Made by a program: the position numbers and the translations under genes. DNA of 64,000 nt from an uncultured Lachnospiraceae bacterium. GTDB taxonomy: Bacteria > Bacillota > Clostridia > Lachnospirales > Lachnospiraceae. Under the pieces are notes generated by a model. The model saw only the letters and a program-made list of their open reading frames with translations, did not search any database and was not told where the DNA came from. How positions within the stretch are numbered: position 1 is the stretch's first letter; every line of letters begins with the position of its first letter. The stretch lies in the NCBI GenBank assembly GCA_949878435.1, contig CATLAK010000002.1, positions 186,001 to 250,000 of the forward strand, read 5' to 3'. Shown piece after piece: positions 40,523 to 49,360 of the stretch.

Positions 40523-42337
40523 ATGGCAAATATGGATCAGAGTAAAATCAGAAATTTCTGCATTGTGGCACATATCGATCACGGCAAGTCCACACTGGCA
40601 GATAGAATTATAGAAAAAACAGGACTTTTGACCAGCAGAGAGATGCAGGCGCAGGTCCTTGACAATATGGAGCTGGAGCGGGAGCGGGGAATCACCATCA
40701 AAGCGCAGACCGTCCGCACCATTTATAAGGCAAAGGATGGGGAGGAATACATTCTGAACCTGATCGACACACCGGGGCATGTGGATTTTAACTATGAGGT
40801 CAGCAGAAGTCTGGCAGCCTGCGACGGCGCAATCCTGGTGGTGGATGCCGCACAGGGGATAGAGGCGCAGACCCTTGCCAATGTGTACCTTGCCCTGGAT
40901 CATAATCTGGAAGTGTTTCCCGTCATCAATAAGATCGATCTGCCCAGCGCGGAGCCGGACCGGGTCAAAAATGAAATCGAGGATGTGATTGGCATTGAAG
41001 CACAGGATGCGCCTCTTATTTCCGCCAAAAACGGTATTGGAATCGATGAGGTTTTAGAAGCGGTGGTGCATAAGATTCCGGCGCCCGGCGGCAGTCCGGA
41101 CAACCCTTTAAAGGCGCTTATTTTTGATTCCCTTTATGATTCCTACAAAGGAGTCATTGTGTTTTGCCGGGTGATGGAAGGAAGAGTGGCAAAGGGGACG
41201 AGCATCCAGATGATGGCTACCGGTGCTACGGCGGACGTAGTGGAAGTGGGCTATTTTGGGGCAGGACAGTTCATCCCCTGTGAGGAGCTCTCGGCAGGCA
41301 TGGTAGGCTACATTACAGCATCCATCAAAAATGTAAAGGATACTGCCGTGGGGGATACCATTACAGATGCCAAGAACCCTTGCGCGGAGCCGCTTCCGGG
41401 ATACAAAAAGGTAAATTCCATGGTATACTGCGGCGTATATCCGGCAGACGGTGCAAAGTACCCGGATTTAAGGGATGCGTTGGAAAAGCTGCAGTTAAAC
41501 GATGCCTCCCTTCGCTACGAGCCGGAGACTTCCATAGCCCTTGGATTTGGATTCCGCTGCGGATTTTTGGGATTACTCCATTTGGAGATCATTCAGGAAC
41601 GGCTGGAGAGAGAATACAATCTGGATCTGGTGACAACCGCACCAGGTGTTATTTATAAAGTGCATAAGACGGGTGGCGATGTGATTGAACTGACAAATCC
41701 CACGAATCTGCCTGACCCTTCGGAAATAGAATATATGGAAGAACCGATAGTGTCAGCGGAAATCATGGTCACTACAGAGTTCATCGGTTCCATCATGGAA
41801 TTATGTCAAGAGCGCAGGGGAAGATATCTGGGTATGGAGTATATGGAAGAGACGAGGGCGCTGCTTAAGTATGAACTTCCGCTGAATGAGATTATCTATG
41901 ATTTCTTTGATGCACTGAAATCCCGTTCCAGAGGATATGCATCTTTTGACTATGAGTTAAAGGGATATGAGCAGTCAGAGCTTGTCAAGCTGGATATCCT
42001 GATCAATAAAGAAGAGGTGGATGCCCTTTCCTTCATCGTCCATAAGGACAGCGCCTATGAGAGAGGAAGAAAAATGTGCGAGAAGCTAAAGGACGAGATT
42101 CCGAGGCACTTGTTTGAGATTCCCATACAGGCGGCAATCGGAGGCAAGGTCATTGCAAGGGAAACTGTAAAAGCCATGCGTAAAGACGTGCTTGCAAAAT
42201 GTTACGGCGGCGATATCACCCGTAAGAAGAAGCTGCTTGAGAAGCAGAAGGAGGGAAAGAAGCGTATGCGCCAGATAGGCAGCGTTGAAATTCCCCAGAA
42301 AGCATTCATGAGCGTGTTGAAACTGGATGATAAATAG
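40523..42337 (+). CDS. lepA: Translation elongation factor 4 (ribosome back-translocase)
   Basis: 604 residues, full length. GTPase motifs: [19 protein letters not shown] (G1), RGITIKAQ (G2), DTPGHVDF (G3) and NKIDLPSA (G4). EF-G-like domains follow, and the C-terminal LepA-specific domain ends [23 protein letters not shown] precedes the ATG. Placed between spoIIP and hemW, the conserved order in Firmicutes. Confidence 0.97.
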   Translation: MANMDQSKIRNFCIVAHIDHGKSTLADRIIEKTGLLTSREMQAQVLDNMELERERGITIKAQTVRTIYKAKDGEEYILNLIDTPGHVDFNYEVSRSLAACDGAILVVDAAQGIEAQTLANVYLALDHNLEVFPVINKIDLPSAEPDRVKNEIEDVIGIEAQDAPLISAKNGIGIDEVLEAVVHKIPAPGGSPDNPLKALIFDSLYDSYKGVIVFCRVMEGRVAKGTSIQMMATGATADVVEVGYFGAGQFIPCEELSAGMVGYITASIKNVKDTAVGDTITDAKNPCAEPLPGYKKVNSMVYCGVYPADGAKYPDLRDALEKLQLNDASLRYEPETSIALGFGFRCGFLGLLHLEIIQERLEREYNLDLVTTAPGVIYKVHKTGGDVIELTNPTNLPDPSEIEYMEEPIVSAEIMVTTEFIGSIMELCQERRGRYLGMEYMEETRALLKYELPLNEIIYDFFDALKSRSRGYASFDYELKGYEQSELVKLDILINKEEVDALSFIVHKDSAYERGRKMCEKLKDEIPRHLFEIPIQAAIGGKVIARETVKAMRKDVLAKCYGGDITRKKKLLEKQKEGKKRMRQIGSVEIPQKAFMSVLKLDDK

Positions 42338-42346
42338 GATAGCGCC

Positions 42347-43564
42347 ATGATAGAAGAACAAAAACCAAAGACGCTGGGCATTTACATCCATATTCCTTTT
42401 TGTGTGCGAAAATGCCTGTATTGCGATTTCCTGTCGGCGCCGGCGCAGGCAGGGCAAATGGAGCGTTATACGGCAGCACTCGTAAGAGAAATCGAAGAGG
42501 AAAGCACAAATTATAAGGACCGCAGGGTGGTGTCGGTCTTCCTGGGAGGAGGGACGCCCTCCCTGCTTCCGGCAGAAAGCATTACCAGGATATTGGATAT
42601 GGTACATGCCTGCTTTCATGTGGAGGAAGCATGCGAGATTTCCATGGAAGTCAATCCGGGAACTGCCACCTTAGAAAGGCTCACTGCCTTCCGAAAAGGC
42701 GGCGGGAACAGACTCAGTATCGGTCTCCAGTCGGCAGTCGACAGCGAACTGAAGGCACTGGGGCGAATCCACACCAGGCAGGATTTTTTTGATACTTACG
42801 AACTTGCTGTTAAATTAGGATTTAATAATATAAATATAGATTTAATGTCTGCGATTCCGGGGCAGACACTGGAGAGCTGCGCGAACAGTTTAAAGTCAGT
42901 GACGAGCCTTCAGCCGCCGCCTGCCCATATCTCCTCCTACAGTCTTATCATCGAGGAAGGCACGCCCTTTTATGAGAATACGCCTGACCTTCCGGACGAG
43001 GACTGCGAGCGGGAAATGTATAAAAATACAGGTGATTTTTTATTAAACTGCGGCTACCAGCAGTATGAAATCTCTAATTATGCCCTTCCGGGCTATCAAT
43101 GCCTTCATAATGAACGTTATTGGATGCGGGAGGATTATGTTGGGTTTGGCATAGGCGCCGCTTCTTTGATCGACAATGTCAGATTTAGCAACACAAAGAA
43201 TATCGAATGTTATTGCAATTATTATCTGCAGGAGAAGAGAGGCAGCAAGGCAGAGCGTGCACCTGTGGAAGGCATTGCTTCTGCCAGCATCAAGGAGGCG
43301 GAACAGAAATTGTCTGTGCAGGAGCAGATGGAAGAGTTTATGTTTTTGGGGCTGCGCATGATGCAGGGGGTAAGCTGCCAGGCGTTTGCCCGTATGTTCG
43401 GTGCTTCTATCGATTATATGTACCCGGGAATCGTGGATGATTTTTGTAAAAAGGGGCTGTTAGAGCGGCAAAAAGAGCCGGAAACGGGGGAGGAAAGAAT
43501 TAAACTTACTCGGCGGGGAATCGATGTGAGCAATGTGGTTATGGCACAGTTCCTATTTACATGA
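42347..43564 (+). CDS. hemW: Radical SAM protein HemW (coproporphyrinogen III oxidase-like, heme chaperone)
   Basis: 405 residues. The 4Fe-4S motif is CVRKCLYCDF, within GIYIHIPFCVRKC, followed by FLGGGTPSLLP, MEVNPGTATLERL, RLSIGLQSAVDSELKALGR and the C-terminal HemW domain (YEISNYALPGYQC, then NERYWMREDYVGFGIGA). Annotated in the past as HemN, but the short form encoded with lepA is the HemW clade, a heme-handling protein. Starts nine bases after the lepA stop. Confidence 0.93.
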   Translation: MIEEQKPKTLGIYIHIPFCVRKCLYCDFLSAPAQAGQMERYTAALVREIEEESTNYKDRRVVSVFLGGGTPSLLPAESITRILDMVHACFHVEEACEISMEVNPGTATLERLTAFRKGGGNRLSIGLQSAVDSELKALGRIHTRQDFFDTYELAVKLGFNNINIDLMSAIPGQTLESCANSLKSVTSLQPPPAHISSYSLIIEEGTPFYENTPDLPDEDCEREMYKNTGDFLLNCGYQQYEISNYALPGYQCLHNERYWMREDYVGFGIGAASLIDNVRFSNTKNIECYCNYYLQEKRGSKAERAPVEGIASASIKEAEQKLSVQEQMEEFMFLGLRMMQGVSCQAFARMFGASIDYMYPGIVDDFCKKGLLERQKEPETGEERIKLTRRGIDVSNVVMAQFLFT

Positions 43565-43575
43565 AATATACGGGA

Positions 43576-43604
43576 TTGCTTTTTGATGTGCAAATTTGTA
43601 TAAT
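43576..43604 (+). promoter_or_regulatory. Sigma-A-like promoter upstream of sigK
   Basis: TTGCTT (43576-43581), 17-bp spacer, TATAAT (43599-43604), 71 bases before the sigK start. sigK is normally driven by mother-cell sigma-E, so this may act only in part or the match may be fortuitous. Confidence 0.45.
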
Positions 43605-43674
43605 ATGTTTGTTGGAAAGGCACTACAGCGCTTTCGGGGTCATAGAATAATAAAAATGACTTTGGGGGCGCCCT

Positions 43675-44310
43675 TTGAAAACCTTTCAGAAACCTTTAAC
43701 CGCAGCGGAGGAAGCCCATTACATACAGGTGCTACAGAAGGGAAACAGCGATGAAGCTGCTGCAGCCAGAGAAATCCTGATTGAACGAAATCTTCGTCTG
43801 GTAGCCCACATTGCCAAGAAATATCAAAATGCCGATGAAGACATGGAGGATCTGATTTCCATAGGAACCATTGGTCTTATCAAGGCAATCTCTTCCTTTG
43901 ATGCCGGAAAAGGGAAACTAAGCACATACGCTTCCAGATGCATTGACAATGAATTGCTGATGCTTTTAAGATCAAAGAAAAAGAGCAGAGGAGAGGTATC
44001 TTTATTTGAACCCATCGGTACGGATAAAGAAGGAAATGAGATCAATCTGCTGGATATCATAGAGCATGAGCAGGAAGATATCACGGAACAGATGGAACTG
44101 TATGAAAATACGAAAAAACTTGTAAAACTGTTGGATGAAGTGCTAAACGACAGGGAACGGGAGATTATCTATCTGCGGTACGGACTTTTGACGGGGAAAG
44201 AAGTAACCCAGCGGGAGATCGGCGAGCTTCTGCATATATCAAGGAGCTATGTGTCACGGATAGAAAAAAGAGCGCTTTTAAAGCTGCGGGAAGGCTTTAC
44301 CACGCAGTGA
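43675..44310 (+). CDS. sigK: RNA polymerase sporulation sigma factor SigK (uninterrupted)
   Basis: 211 residues. Region 2: ERNLRLVAHIAKKYQNADED, MEDLISIGTIGLIKAISSFD and LSTYASRCIDNELLMLLRSK; region 4: VLNDREREIIYLRYGLLTGK then ISRSYVSRIEKRALLKLREG. The N-terminus (FQKPLTAAEEAHYIQ) lacks a long pro-sequence, as in several Clostridia. The gene is continuous, with no skin element. TTG start at 43675 preceded by TTTGGGGG. Late mother-cell sigma factor for coat and cortex genes. SigE is the nearest alternative, but the start and length favour SigK. Confidence 0.85.
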   Translation: MKTFQKPLTAAEEAHYIQVLQKGNSDEAAAAREILIERNLRLVAHIAKKYQNADEDMEDLISIGTIGLIKAISSFDAGKGKLSTYASRCIDNELLMLLRSKKKSRGEVSLFEPIGTDKEGNEINLLDIIEHEQEDITEQMELYENTKKLVKLLDEVLNDREREIIYLRYGLLTGKEVTQREIGELLHISRSYVSRIEKRALLKLREGFTTQ

Positions 44311-44402
44311 TAGAGGAATGCTCTTGAATATGCTTTTGGTGGATCGTGTGCGATAGGTATCACATGCAACATGCCAAGGAAGAAAGTTGAGGTTTTTAGA
44401 TT

Positions 44403-45458
44403 ATGCCTACAATAAAAGAAATGCTGGGAATTGCCAAGGCGGCGGGCGCTTCGGATGTACATATAACCGTGGGGATACCGCCTAAAATGCGTGTGAACGG
44501 CAAGCTGATCACGATGGAATATGAACGTTTTCTGCCAGGCGATACCCAGCAGATACTTTCGGAAATCATGAATGAGGAACAAATGAGACGTTTTGAGGAG
44601 CGGGGCGAGTATGATATGTCCTTTTCCATACCCAATATGGGAAGATACCGTGTCAATGCCTATAGGCAAAGGGGATCGGTGGCAATTGCCCTAAGACTCG
44701 TTGGCACCCATGTGCGTTCGCCGAAAGAACTGGGCGTTCCCGATTCTGTGATTGATTTATATAAGAAAAAAAGAGGCTTGGTGCTGGTGACAGGACCTAC
44801 CGGAAGCGGAAAATCTACCACCCTTGCGGCAATCATAGATAAGATAAATAATAACAGAGAGTGTCATGTGATTACGCTGGAGGATCCTATCGAGTACTTG
44901 CACCAGCATAAACTTTCTATCGTGAACCAGAGGGAAATCGGTTTGGACACACAGACCTATTCCAATGCGCTGAGAGCAGCGCTGCGTGAGGATCCGGATG
45001 TGATCCTGGTGGGCGAGATGCGTGACTTTGATACCATCAGCGTGGCGATCACAGCGGCAGAGACAGGGCATTTAGTGCTGTCCTCTCTGCATACTATGGG
45101 GGCGGCAAGCACGGTGGACCGTGTCATTGATGTTTTTCCAGCGCATCAGCAGCAGCAGATCCGGGTACAGTTTGCAAATGTACTTGAGGCGGTGGTCTCT
45201 CAGCAGCTGATTCCCAGGAAAGATGAAGAAGGGCGGATTGCAGCTTTTGAGGTGCTCCATGCCAATCAGGCAGTGCGTAATCTGATCAGAGAGGGCAAGT
45301 CCCATCAGTTAAAGGCGGTGATGCAGACGAACCGTAAGCTTGGGATGATCACCATGGATGAGACCATTGCACAGCTTTATATGGATGGGAAGATCAGTAA
45401 GGAAATGGCAATTCAGTTCGCCCAGGATTCAGATGGAATCAAAAATAAGTTACTATAA
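44403..45458 (+). CDS. pilT: Type IV pilus retraction ATPase, PilT family
   Basis: 351 residues. An N-terminal PAS-like domain (LGIAKAAGASDVHITVGIPP) precedes the ATPase core with Walker A GPTGSGKSTTLAAIIDKIN, Asp box VITLEDPIEYLHQHK, Walker B LREDPDVILVGEMRD, and the His box GHLVLSSLHTMGAASTVDRV. The AAxTGHLV pattern and IKNKLL tail fit PilT rather than PilB. Hexameric motor that pulls pili back, used in twitching or DNA uptake. Other pilus genes are not adjacent, apart from a prepilin peptidase 3 kb downstream. Confidence 0.9.
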   Translation: MPTIKEMLGIAKAAGASDVHITVGIPPKMRVNGKLITMEYERFLPGDTQQILSEIMNEEQMRRFEERGEYDMSFSIPNMGRYRVNAYRQRGSVAIALRLVGTHVRSPKELGVPDSVIDLYKKKRGLVLVTGPTGSGKSTTLAAIIDKINNNRECHVITLEDPIEYLHQHKLSIVNQREIGLDTQTYSNALRAALREDPDVILVGEMRDFDTISVAITAAETGHLVLSSLHTMGAASTVDRVIDVFPAHQQQQIRVQFANVLEAVVSQQLIPRKDEEGRIAAFEVLHANQAVRNLIREGKSHQLKAVMQTNRKLGMITMDETIAQLYMDGKISKEMAIQFAQDSDGIKNKLL

Positions 45459-45508
45459 GCAAAATATATTTTATGAAAATTTAATTGATTTTCGTTGGAA
45501 ATTCCTGT

Positions 45509-45545
45509 AAAGTAGATTTATCTTTTAAGATACATCTACTTTTTC
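45509..45545 (+). terminator. Rho-independent terminator after pilT
   Basis: AAAGTAGAT (45509-45517) pairs with ATCTACTTT (45534-45542), enclosing a second small stem TATCT/AGATA, and ends in a T run. Confidence 0.85.
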
Positions 45546-45669
45546 TATTACGATAAGCCGGCTCGCAAAGCGTGGCGGCGTTCGTTTTTTTCTTAATTTT
45601 TCCATGTGAGATTGTATATACAGTGTCTTGATTTGAGAATGGATCAGGCATGCAGGAAGGAGGTATTTT

Positions 45670-47244
45670 TTGTTCAGTACCATTTTATCGGGGACGATTT
45701 ACGGGATCAAGAGTCATCTGATCCATGTGGAGGTGGATCTTTCATCAGGACTGCCCTGTTTTGTGATGGTAGGCAGGCTGGGCGGGGAGGTAAAGGAATC
45801 CGGGGAGCGGGTGCGCATTGCCCTTAAAAACACAGGCATCTCTATTCCGCCTATGCATATTTCCGTGAATCTTTCTCCAGCAGATTTAAGAAAAGAGGGG
45901 ACAGGATTTGACCTTGCCATTGCAATCGGGGTTCTTATTGCGATGGAGCGGTTGCCCTGCCACTGTGCTGACGGGCTGTTAATTTTGGGGGAATTGGGGC
46001 TTAACGGGGAAGTAAAGCCCGTAAAAGGAGTTCTTCCGGCGGCAATATGTGCTGTGGGGCAGGGGGTGGAAAGATGCCTTGTTCCAAAAGAGAATGTAAG
46101 AGAGGCGGCGGCTGCTGCCGGGATGAAAGCGGTGGGAATCTCATGCCTTGGGCAGGTGATGGATTATTTGAGATGTCCGCCTAAAGGAAGGGATGCCATG
46201 CTGCCGCCGGAAGAGGCTGATCGGAAGAACCTGACAGACAGCGAAGGGAGTAAAAAGAAAAAGACAGGAAAGGGAGACTTTTCGGAAATCTTGGGGCAGG
46301 AAAGTGTAAAACGTGCCGCCCTGATAGCGGCAGCCGGGTTTCATCATATGCTGATTACAGGTCCGCCGGGGTCAGGCAAGACTATGATCGCCAAATGCAT
46401 GCCCTCTATACTGCCGCCGCTTTCCTTGGAGGAAAGCCTGGAAATCACGTCCATTTACAGCATATCAGGAAATCTGCCGGCAGGAAGCAGCCTGCTTTCT
46501 GAAAGACCCTTTTTGAGTCCCCACCATACGGTCTCGCCGCAGGCACTTTCCGGCGGGGGGAAGATTCCAAGACCCGGCGTGATCAGTCTGGCGCACCGAG
46601 GGATTCTCTTCCTGGATGAACTGCCCGAATTTAAGCGGCAGACGCTGGATCTGCTGCGCCAGCCCTTAGAGGAGCGGAAGATCCAGATTGCCCGTATGGG
46701 AGGTTCTTTTACTTATCCGGCAGATGTGATGCTGGTAGGTGCTATGAATCCATGCCCCTGCGGTTACTATCCTGACAGAAACAAGTGCAGATGCACCCCT
46801 TCTGAAATACACCATTATTTAAGTCATATATCGGGACCGATTCTGGATAGAATCGATCTTTGTGCCCATGCTTCCCGGATCGGGATCCGTCAGCTGCAGT
46901 CGAAGAAAAAGGGAGAGAGCAGCAAGGAGATGAGAGAGAAGGTGATGGGGGCGAGAAGACAGCAGGAAATACGCTATCAGGGCACCGGCTATCGGTTTAA
47001 TTCTGAACTTGCGGCGGGGGATTTAGACAGGTACTGTCATCTGGAAAAGGAAGAACGGGAGATGTTAGAGAAGATGTTCGGGGCACTTGCGCTGAGCGCG
47101 AGAGCATACCATAAGCTTTTGAAGGTGGCAAGGACCATAGCGGACTTAGAGGCGAGTGAGCGCATCATGAAAAAGCACCTTATGGAGGCAGCATGTTATC
47201 AGACGAAAGATGATCTGGGGAGGCAGTGGGATGGAAAGGGATAA
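45670..47244 (+). CDS. comM: YifB/ComM family Mg-chelatase-like AAA+ ATPase
   Basis: 524 residues. The N-terminal Lon-protease-like domain (ISVNLSPADLRKEGTGFDLA) is followed by the AAA+ core with Walker A TGPPGSGKTMIAKCMPSILP, Walker B GILFLDELPEFKRQTLDLLR, and the zinc-containing CPCGYYPDRNKCRCTPSEI. ComM homologues are branch-migration helicases that help integrate DNA taken up in transformation. TTG start at 45670 with AAGGAGG upstream. Overlaps dprA by 14 bases, supporting a shared competence role. Confidence 0.9.
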   Translation: MFSTILSGTIYGIKSHLIHVEVDLSSGLPCFVMVGRLGGEVKESGERVRIALKNTGISIPPMHISVNLSPADLRKEGTGFDLAIAIGVLIAMERLPCHCADGLLILGELGLNGEVKPVKGVLPAAICAVGQGVERCLVPKENVREAAAAAGMKAVGISCLGQVMDYLRCPPKGRDAMLPPEEADRKNLTDSEGSKKKKTGKGDFSEILGQESVKRAALIAAAGFHHMLITGPPGSGKTMIAKCMPSILPPLSLEESLEITSIYSISGNLPAGSSLLSERPFLSPHHTVSPQALSGGGKIPRPGVISLAHRGILFLDELPEFKRQTLDLLRQPLEERKIQIARMGGSFTYPADVMLVGAMNPCPCGYYPDRNKCRCTPSEIHHYLSHISGPILDRIDLCAHASRIGIRQLQSKKKGESSKEMREKVMGARRQQEIRYQGTGYRFNSELAAGDLDRYCHLEKEEREMLEKMFGALALSARAYHKLLKVARTIADLEASERIMKKHLMEAACYQTKDDLGRQWDGKG

Positions 47245-48325
47245 GGCGTATCGGTATTGGCTGCACAGCCTGCCGGGAGTAGGCGACAGGACCATCGAGA
47301 AACTGCTGAAGAAATTTGGCAGCGCAGAGCAGGTTTATCGAGCAATGGACCATCTGCCGCCAGAGATGTTTAAAAAGAACGGGACAGAAGAAATAAGAGC
47401 GTTCTCCAAGACTTGGGAGGTGGAGCGGAAATACGAAGCCCTTTTACAAAGGGGAATTTGGCTTTGCACGCTGGAGGAGGAAGGCTATCCGGCAAGGCTT
47501 AGGAAATTGATTCATCCCCCGTATGCCTTATACTGCATGGGACATATGCCAGAGGAGGAATGTCCCGCCATAGCGATCATAGGGGCAAGAGAATGCTCTG
47601 AATATGGGAGATACATGGCGCAGGCGTTTGCAGGCAAAATGGCGGAAGCAGGCGTATCGGTCGTCAGCGGGATGGCGCGGGGCATTGACGGAATCAGTCA
47701 GCGTGCGGCGGTGGAGAAAAAGGGCAGAACCTATGCCGTGTTAGGCAGCGGAGTGGATGTATGCTATCCTGCTTCAAACAAACGGCTGTATCAGGATATC
47801 CAGGATACGGGCGGAGGAATCTTGTCGCCTTTTCCCCCGGGCACGCTGCCTAATAAGATCCAGTTTCCGGAGAGAAACCGCATTGTAGCGGGATTGTCGG
47901 ATTTGGTACTGGTGGTGGAGGCAAGGGCGAAGAGCGGCACATGGATTACCGTGGATATGGCGCTTGAACAGGGCAAAAATATCTATGCAGTGCCCGGGCG
48001 GCTGACAGACAGGCTCAGCGACGGCTGTAATCTTTTGATCAGACAGGGGGCAGGGATTGCGCTGGCGCCGGAGGATGTTTTAGCGGAGCTTACCGTTTTA
48101 ACCAATCGGAAGGGGATAAAAGCCAGGAAAGAATCTAAGACCAGCGCTGGTGCGGCAGGATTTTTGGATTTTTATCCGAAATCCGCGGAAAGGCTGCTAA
48201 AGGAGATGAACAGTGCAGGCATAACCATGGAACTGCCCGATCTGCTTGCGGAACTGATTGAACTGTGTGTGGAGGGAGCAGCCAAACAGGTGGCAGGCAG
48301 TCATTTTGTAAAGGTGCATGAATAG
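47231..48325 (+). CDS. dprA: DNA-processing protein DprA
   Basis: 364 residues from the ATG at 47231, with GGGGAGG at 47217-47223; an upstream start at 47210 is less well placed. An N-terminal helix-hairpin-helix (LHSLPGVGDRTIEKLLKKFG) leads into the Rossmann-like core: AIIGARECSEYGR, VVSGMARGIDGISQRAAV, TYAVLGSGVDVCYPASNKRL, FPERNRIVAGLSD, and VVEARAKSGTWITVDMALEQ. A winged-helix tail ends the protein. It loads RecA onto incoming single-stranded DNA. Coupled to comM. Confidence 0.94.
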   Translation: MERDKAYRYWLHSLPGVGDRTIEKLLKKFGSAEQVYRAMDHLPPEMFKKNGTEEIRAFSKTWEVERKYEALLQRGIWLCTLEEEGYPARLRKLIHPPYALYCMGHMPEEECPAIAIIGARECSEYGRYMAQAFAGKMAEAGVSVVSGMARGIDGISQRAAVEKKGRTYAVLGSGVDVCYPASNKRLYQDIQDTGGGILSPFPPGTLPNKIQFPERNRIVAGLSDLVLVVEARAKSGTWITVDMALEQGKNIYAVPGRLTDRLSDGCNLLIRQGAGIALAPEDVLAELTVLTNRKGIKARKESKTSAGAAGFLDFYPKSAERLLKEMNSAGITMELPDLLAELIELCVEGAAKQVAGSHFVKVHE

Positions 48326-48341
48326 TAAAAGAGCATGAAAG

Positions 48342-48370
48342 ATGACGGACCCCTTGGGATATGATACAAT
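48342..48370 (+). promoter_or_regulatory. Probable promoter, extended -10 type
   Basis: ATGACG (48342-48347), 17-bp spacer, TACAAT (48365-48370) preceded by TGA. Would serve the small gene at 48404 and the prepilin peptidase. Confidence 0.5.
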
Positions 48371-48403
48371 ATCCTAAATCTTTTATACGGAGGTAAGGTG
48401 AGA

Positions 48404-48580
48404 ATGAACGTATTTTTTTATGAAGTGGTCAGTCTGGACGGTGATTATGCGAATCTGAAACGGACAGACATGGAGAGCGATGATTTAAAGCTGGTAGCGA
48501 GGGCGCTTCTGCCTCCCGAGACGGCAGAAGGGACGAGGCTGAAATATGAGTGGATGCAGTATGAGATCATAAAGGAGTAG
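48404..48580 (+). CDS. Small hypothetical protein upstream of prepilin peptidase
   Basis: 58 residues, soluble, no recognised domain. Sequence features: FFYEVVSLDGDYANLKRTD, LVARALLPPETAEGTRLKYE, EIIKE tail. GGAGG at 48389-48393 is 10 bases from this ATG; a GTG at 48398 is an alternative. Ten bases before the peptidase gene, so co-transcribed. Composition and a proper ribosome site suggest it is real. Confidence 0.65.
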   Translation: MNVFFYEVVSLDGDYANLKRTDMESDDLKLVARALLPPETAEGTRLKYEWMQYEIIKE

Positions 48581-48589
48581 GGAAGAGGT

Positions 48590-49222
48590 ATGGCAGATGC
48601 AATCGTGACTTTTCTTGCTTTTGCAGCCGGCTTTTTTGCCGGCAGATACTTAAAGTGCTGCATTTGCCGCTTTTTTCATATTCAGATAAGTGCGGGCAGC
48701 CGATGGCTGGAATCAGGAAACGGACTTCTCTATGTGCTGGTGTTCTTATCCCAGGGATTTACTGCATCAGCAGGGATGTTCTGCGTCTGCGCTTCTCTTC
48801 TTTTGGCGGTGGGAATTGTTGACCAGCGGACTTTTGAAATCCCGGCGGTGCTCAACCTGCTGATTGGAGGGATTGGAACCGTGCACCTTCTCTTTGATTT
48901 AGGGCAGTGGCAGGTATATCTGGCGGGCATGTTTGCTGCCAGCAGCCTTCTTTTACTGGCGCATCTGATTTCGAGAGGAGAGGGAATGGGAGGCGGGGAT
49001 ATTAAACTTATGGCTGCTTCCGGACTTTTGCTGGGATGGCAAAAAATCGTGCTGGCTTTGTTGGTCGGAGCGGCGGCAGGAACGGTGATCCATCTGCTGC
49101 TTATGAAGTTTTGCGCTAAGGAGCGGGTGCTGGCATTTGGTCCTTATCTGGCATTTGGAATCTTTACGGCGATGGTGTACGGGGATAGGATTTTGGACTG
49201 GTATCTTTTGATTTTTGGGTAA
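48590..49222 (+). CDS. Prepilin peptidase, A24 family
   Basis: 210 residues with six or so membrane segments. The two catalytic Asp sites are GIVDQRTFEIPAVLN and GEGMGGGDIKLMAASGLLLG (GxGD). The N-terminal methyltransferase domain with its Cys motif is reduced: only a short stretch with CCICRF is present, so this is essentially the A24 peptidase half. It would cleave type IV pilin or competence-pseudopilin leaders at the membrane. Fits with pilT, comM and dprA just upstream. Confidence 0.85.
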   Translation: MADAIVTFLAFAAGFFAGRYLKCCICRFFHIQISAGSRWLESGNGLLYVLVFLSQGFTASAGMFCVCASLLLAVGIVDQRTFEIPAVLNLLIGGIGTVHLLFDLGQWQVYLAGMFAASSLLLLAHLISRGEGMGGGDIKLMAASGLLLGWQKIVLALLVGAAAGTVIHLLLMKFCAKERVLAFGPYLAFGIFTAMVYGDRILDWYLLIFG

Positions 49223-49295
49223 TCTGTGGGCAGGATATGCATATAATAGGAAGAAATCCGCCACCATATTATGATAAAATTAATAAAACTTTTAC

Positions 49296-49324
49296 TTGCA
49301 ACCGCGCAGAAAGTGGTGTATAGT
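49296..49324 (+). promoter_or_regulatory. Sigma-A promoter of topA
   Basis: TTGCAA (49296-49301), 17-bp spacer, TATAGT (49319-49324), 37 bases before the topA ATG. Confidence 0.75.
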
Positions 49325-49360
49325 TGTGCACGTTATGAGTAAAAGATAAGGGGATACATT

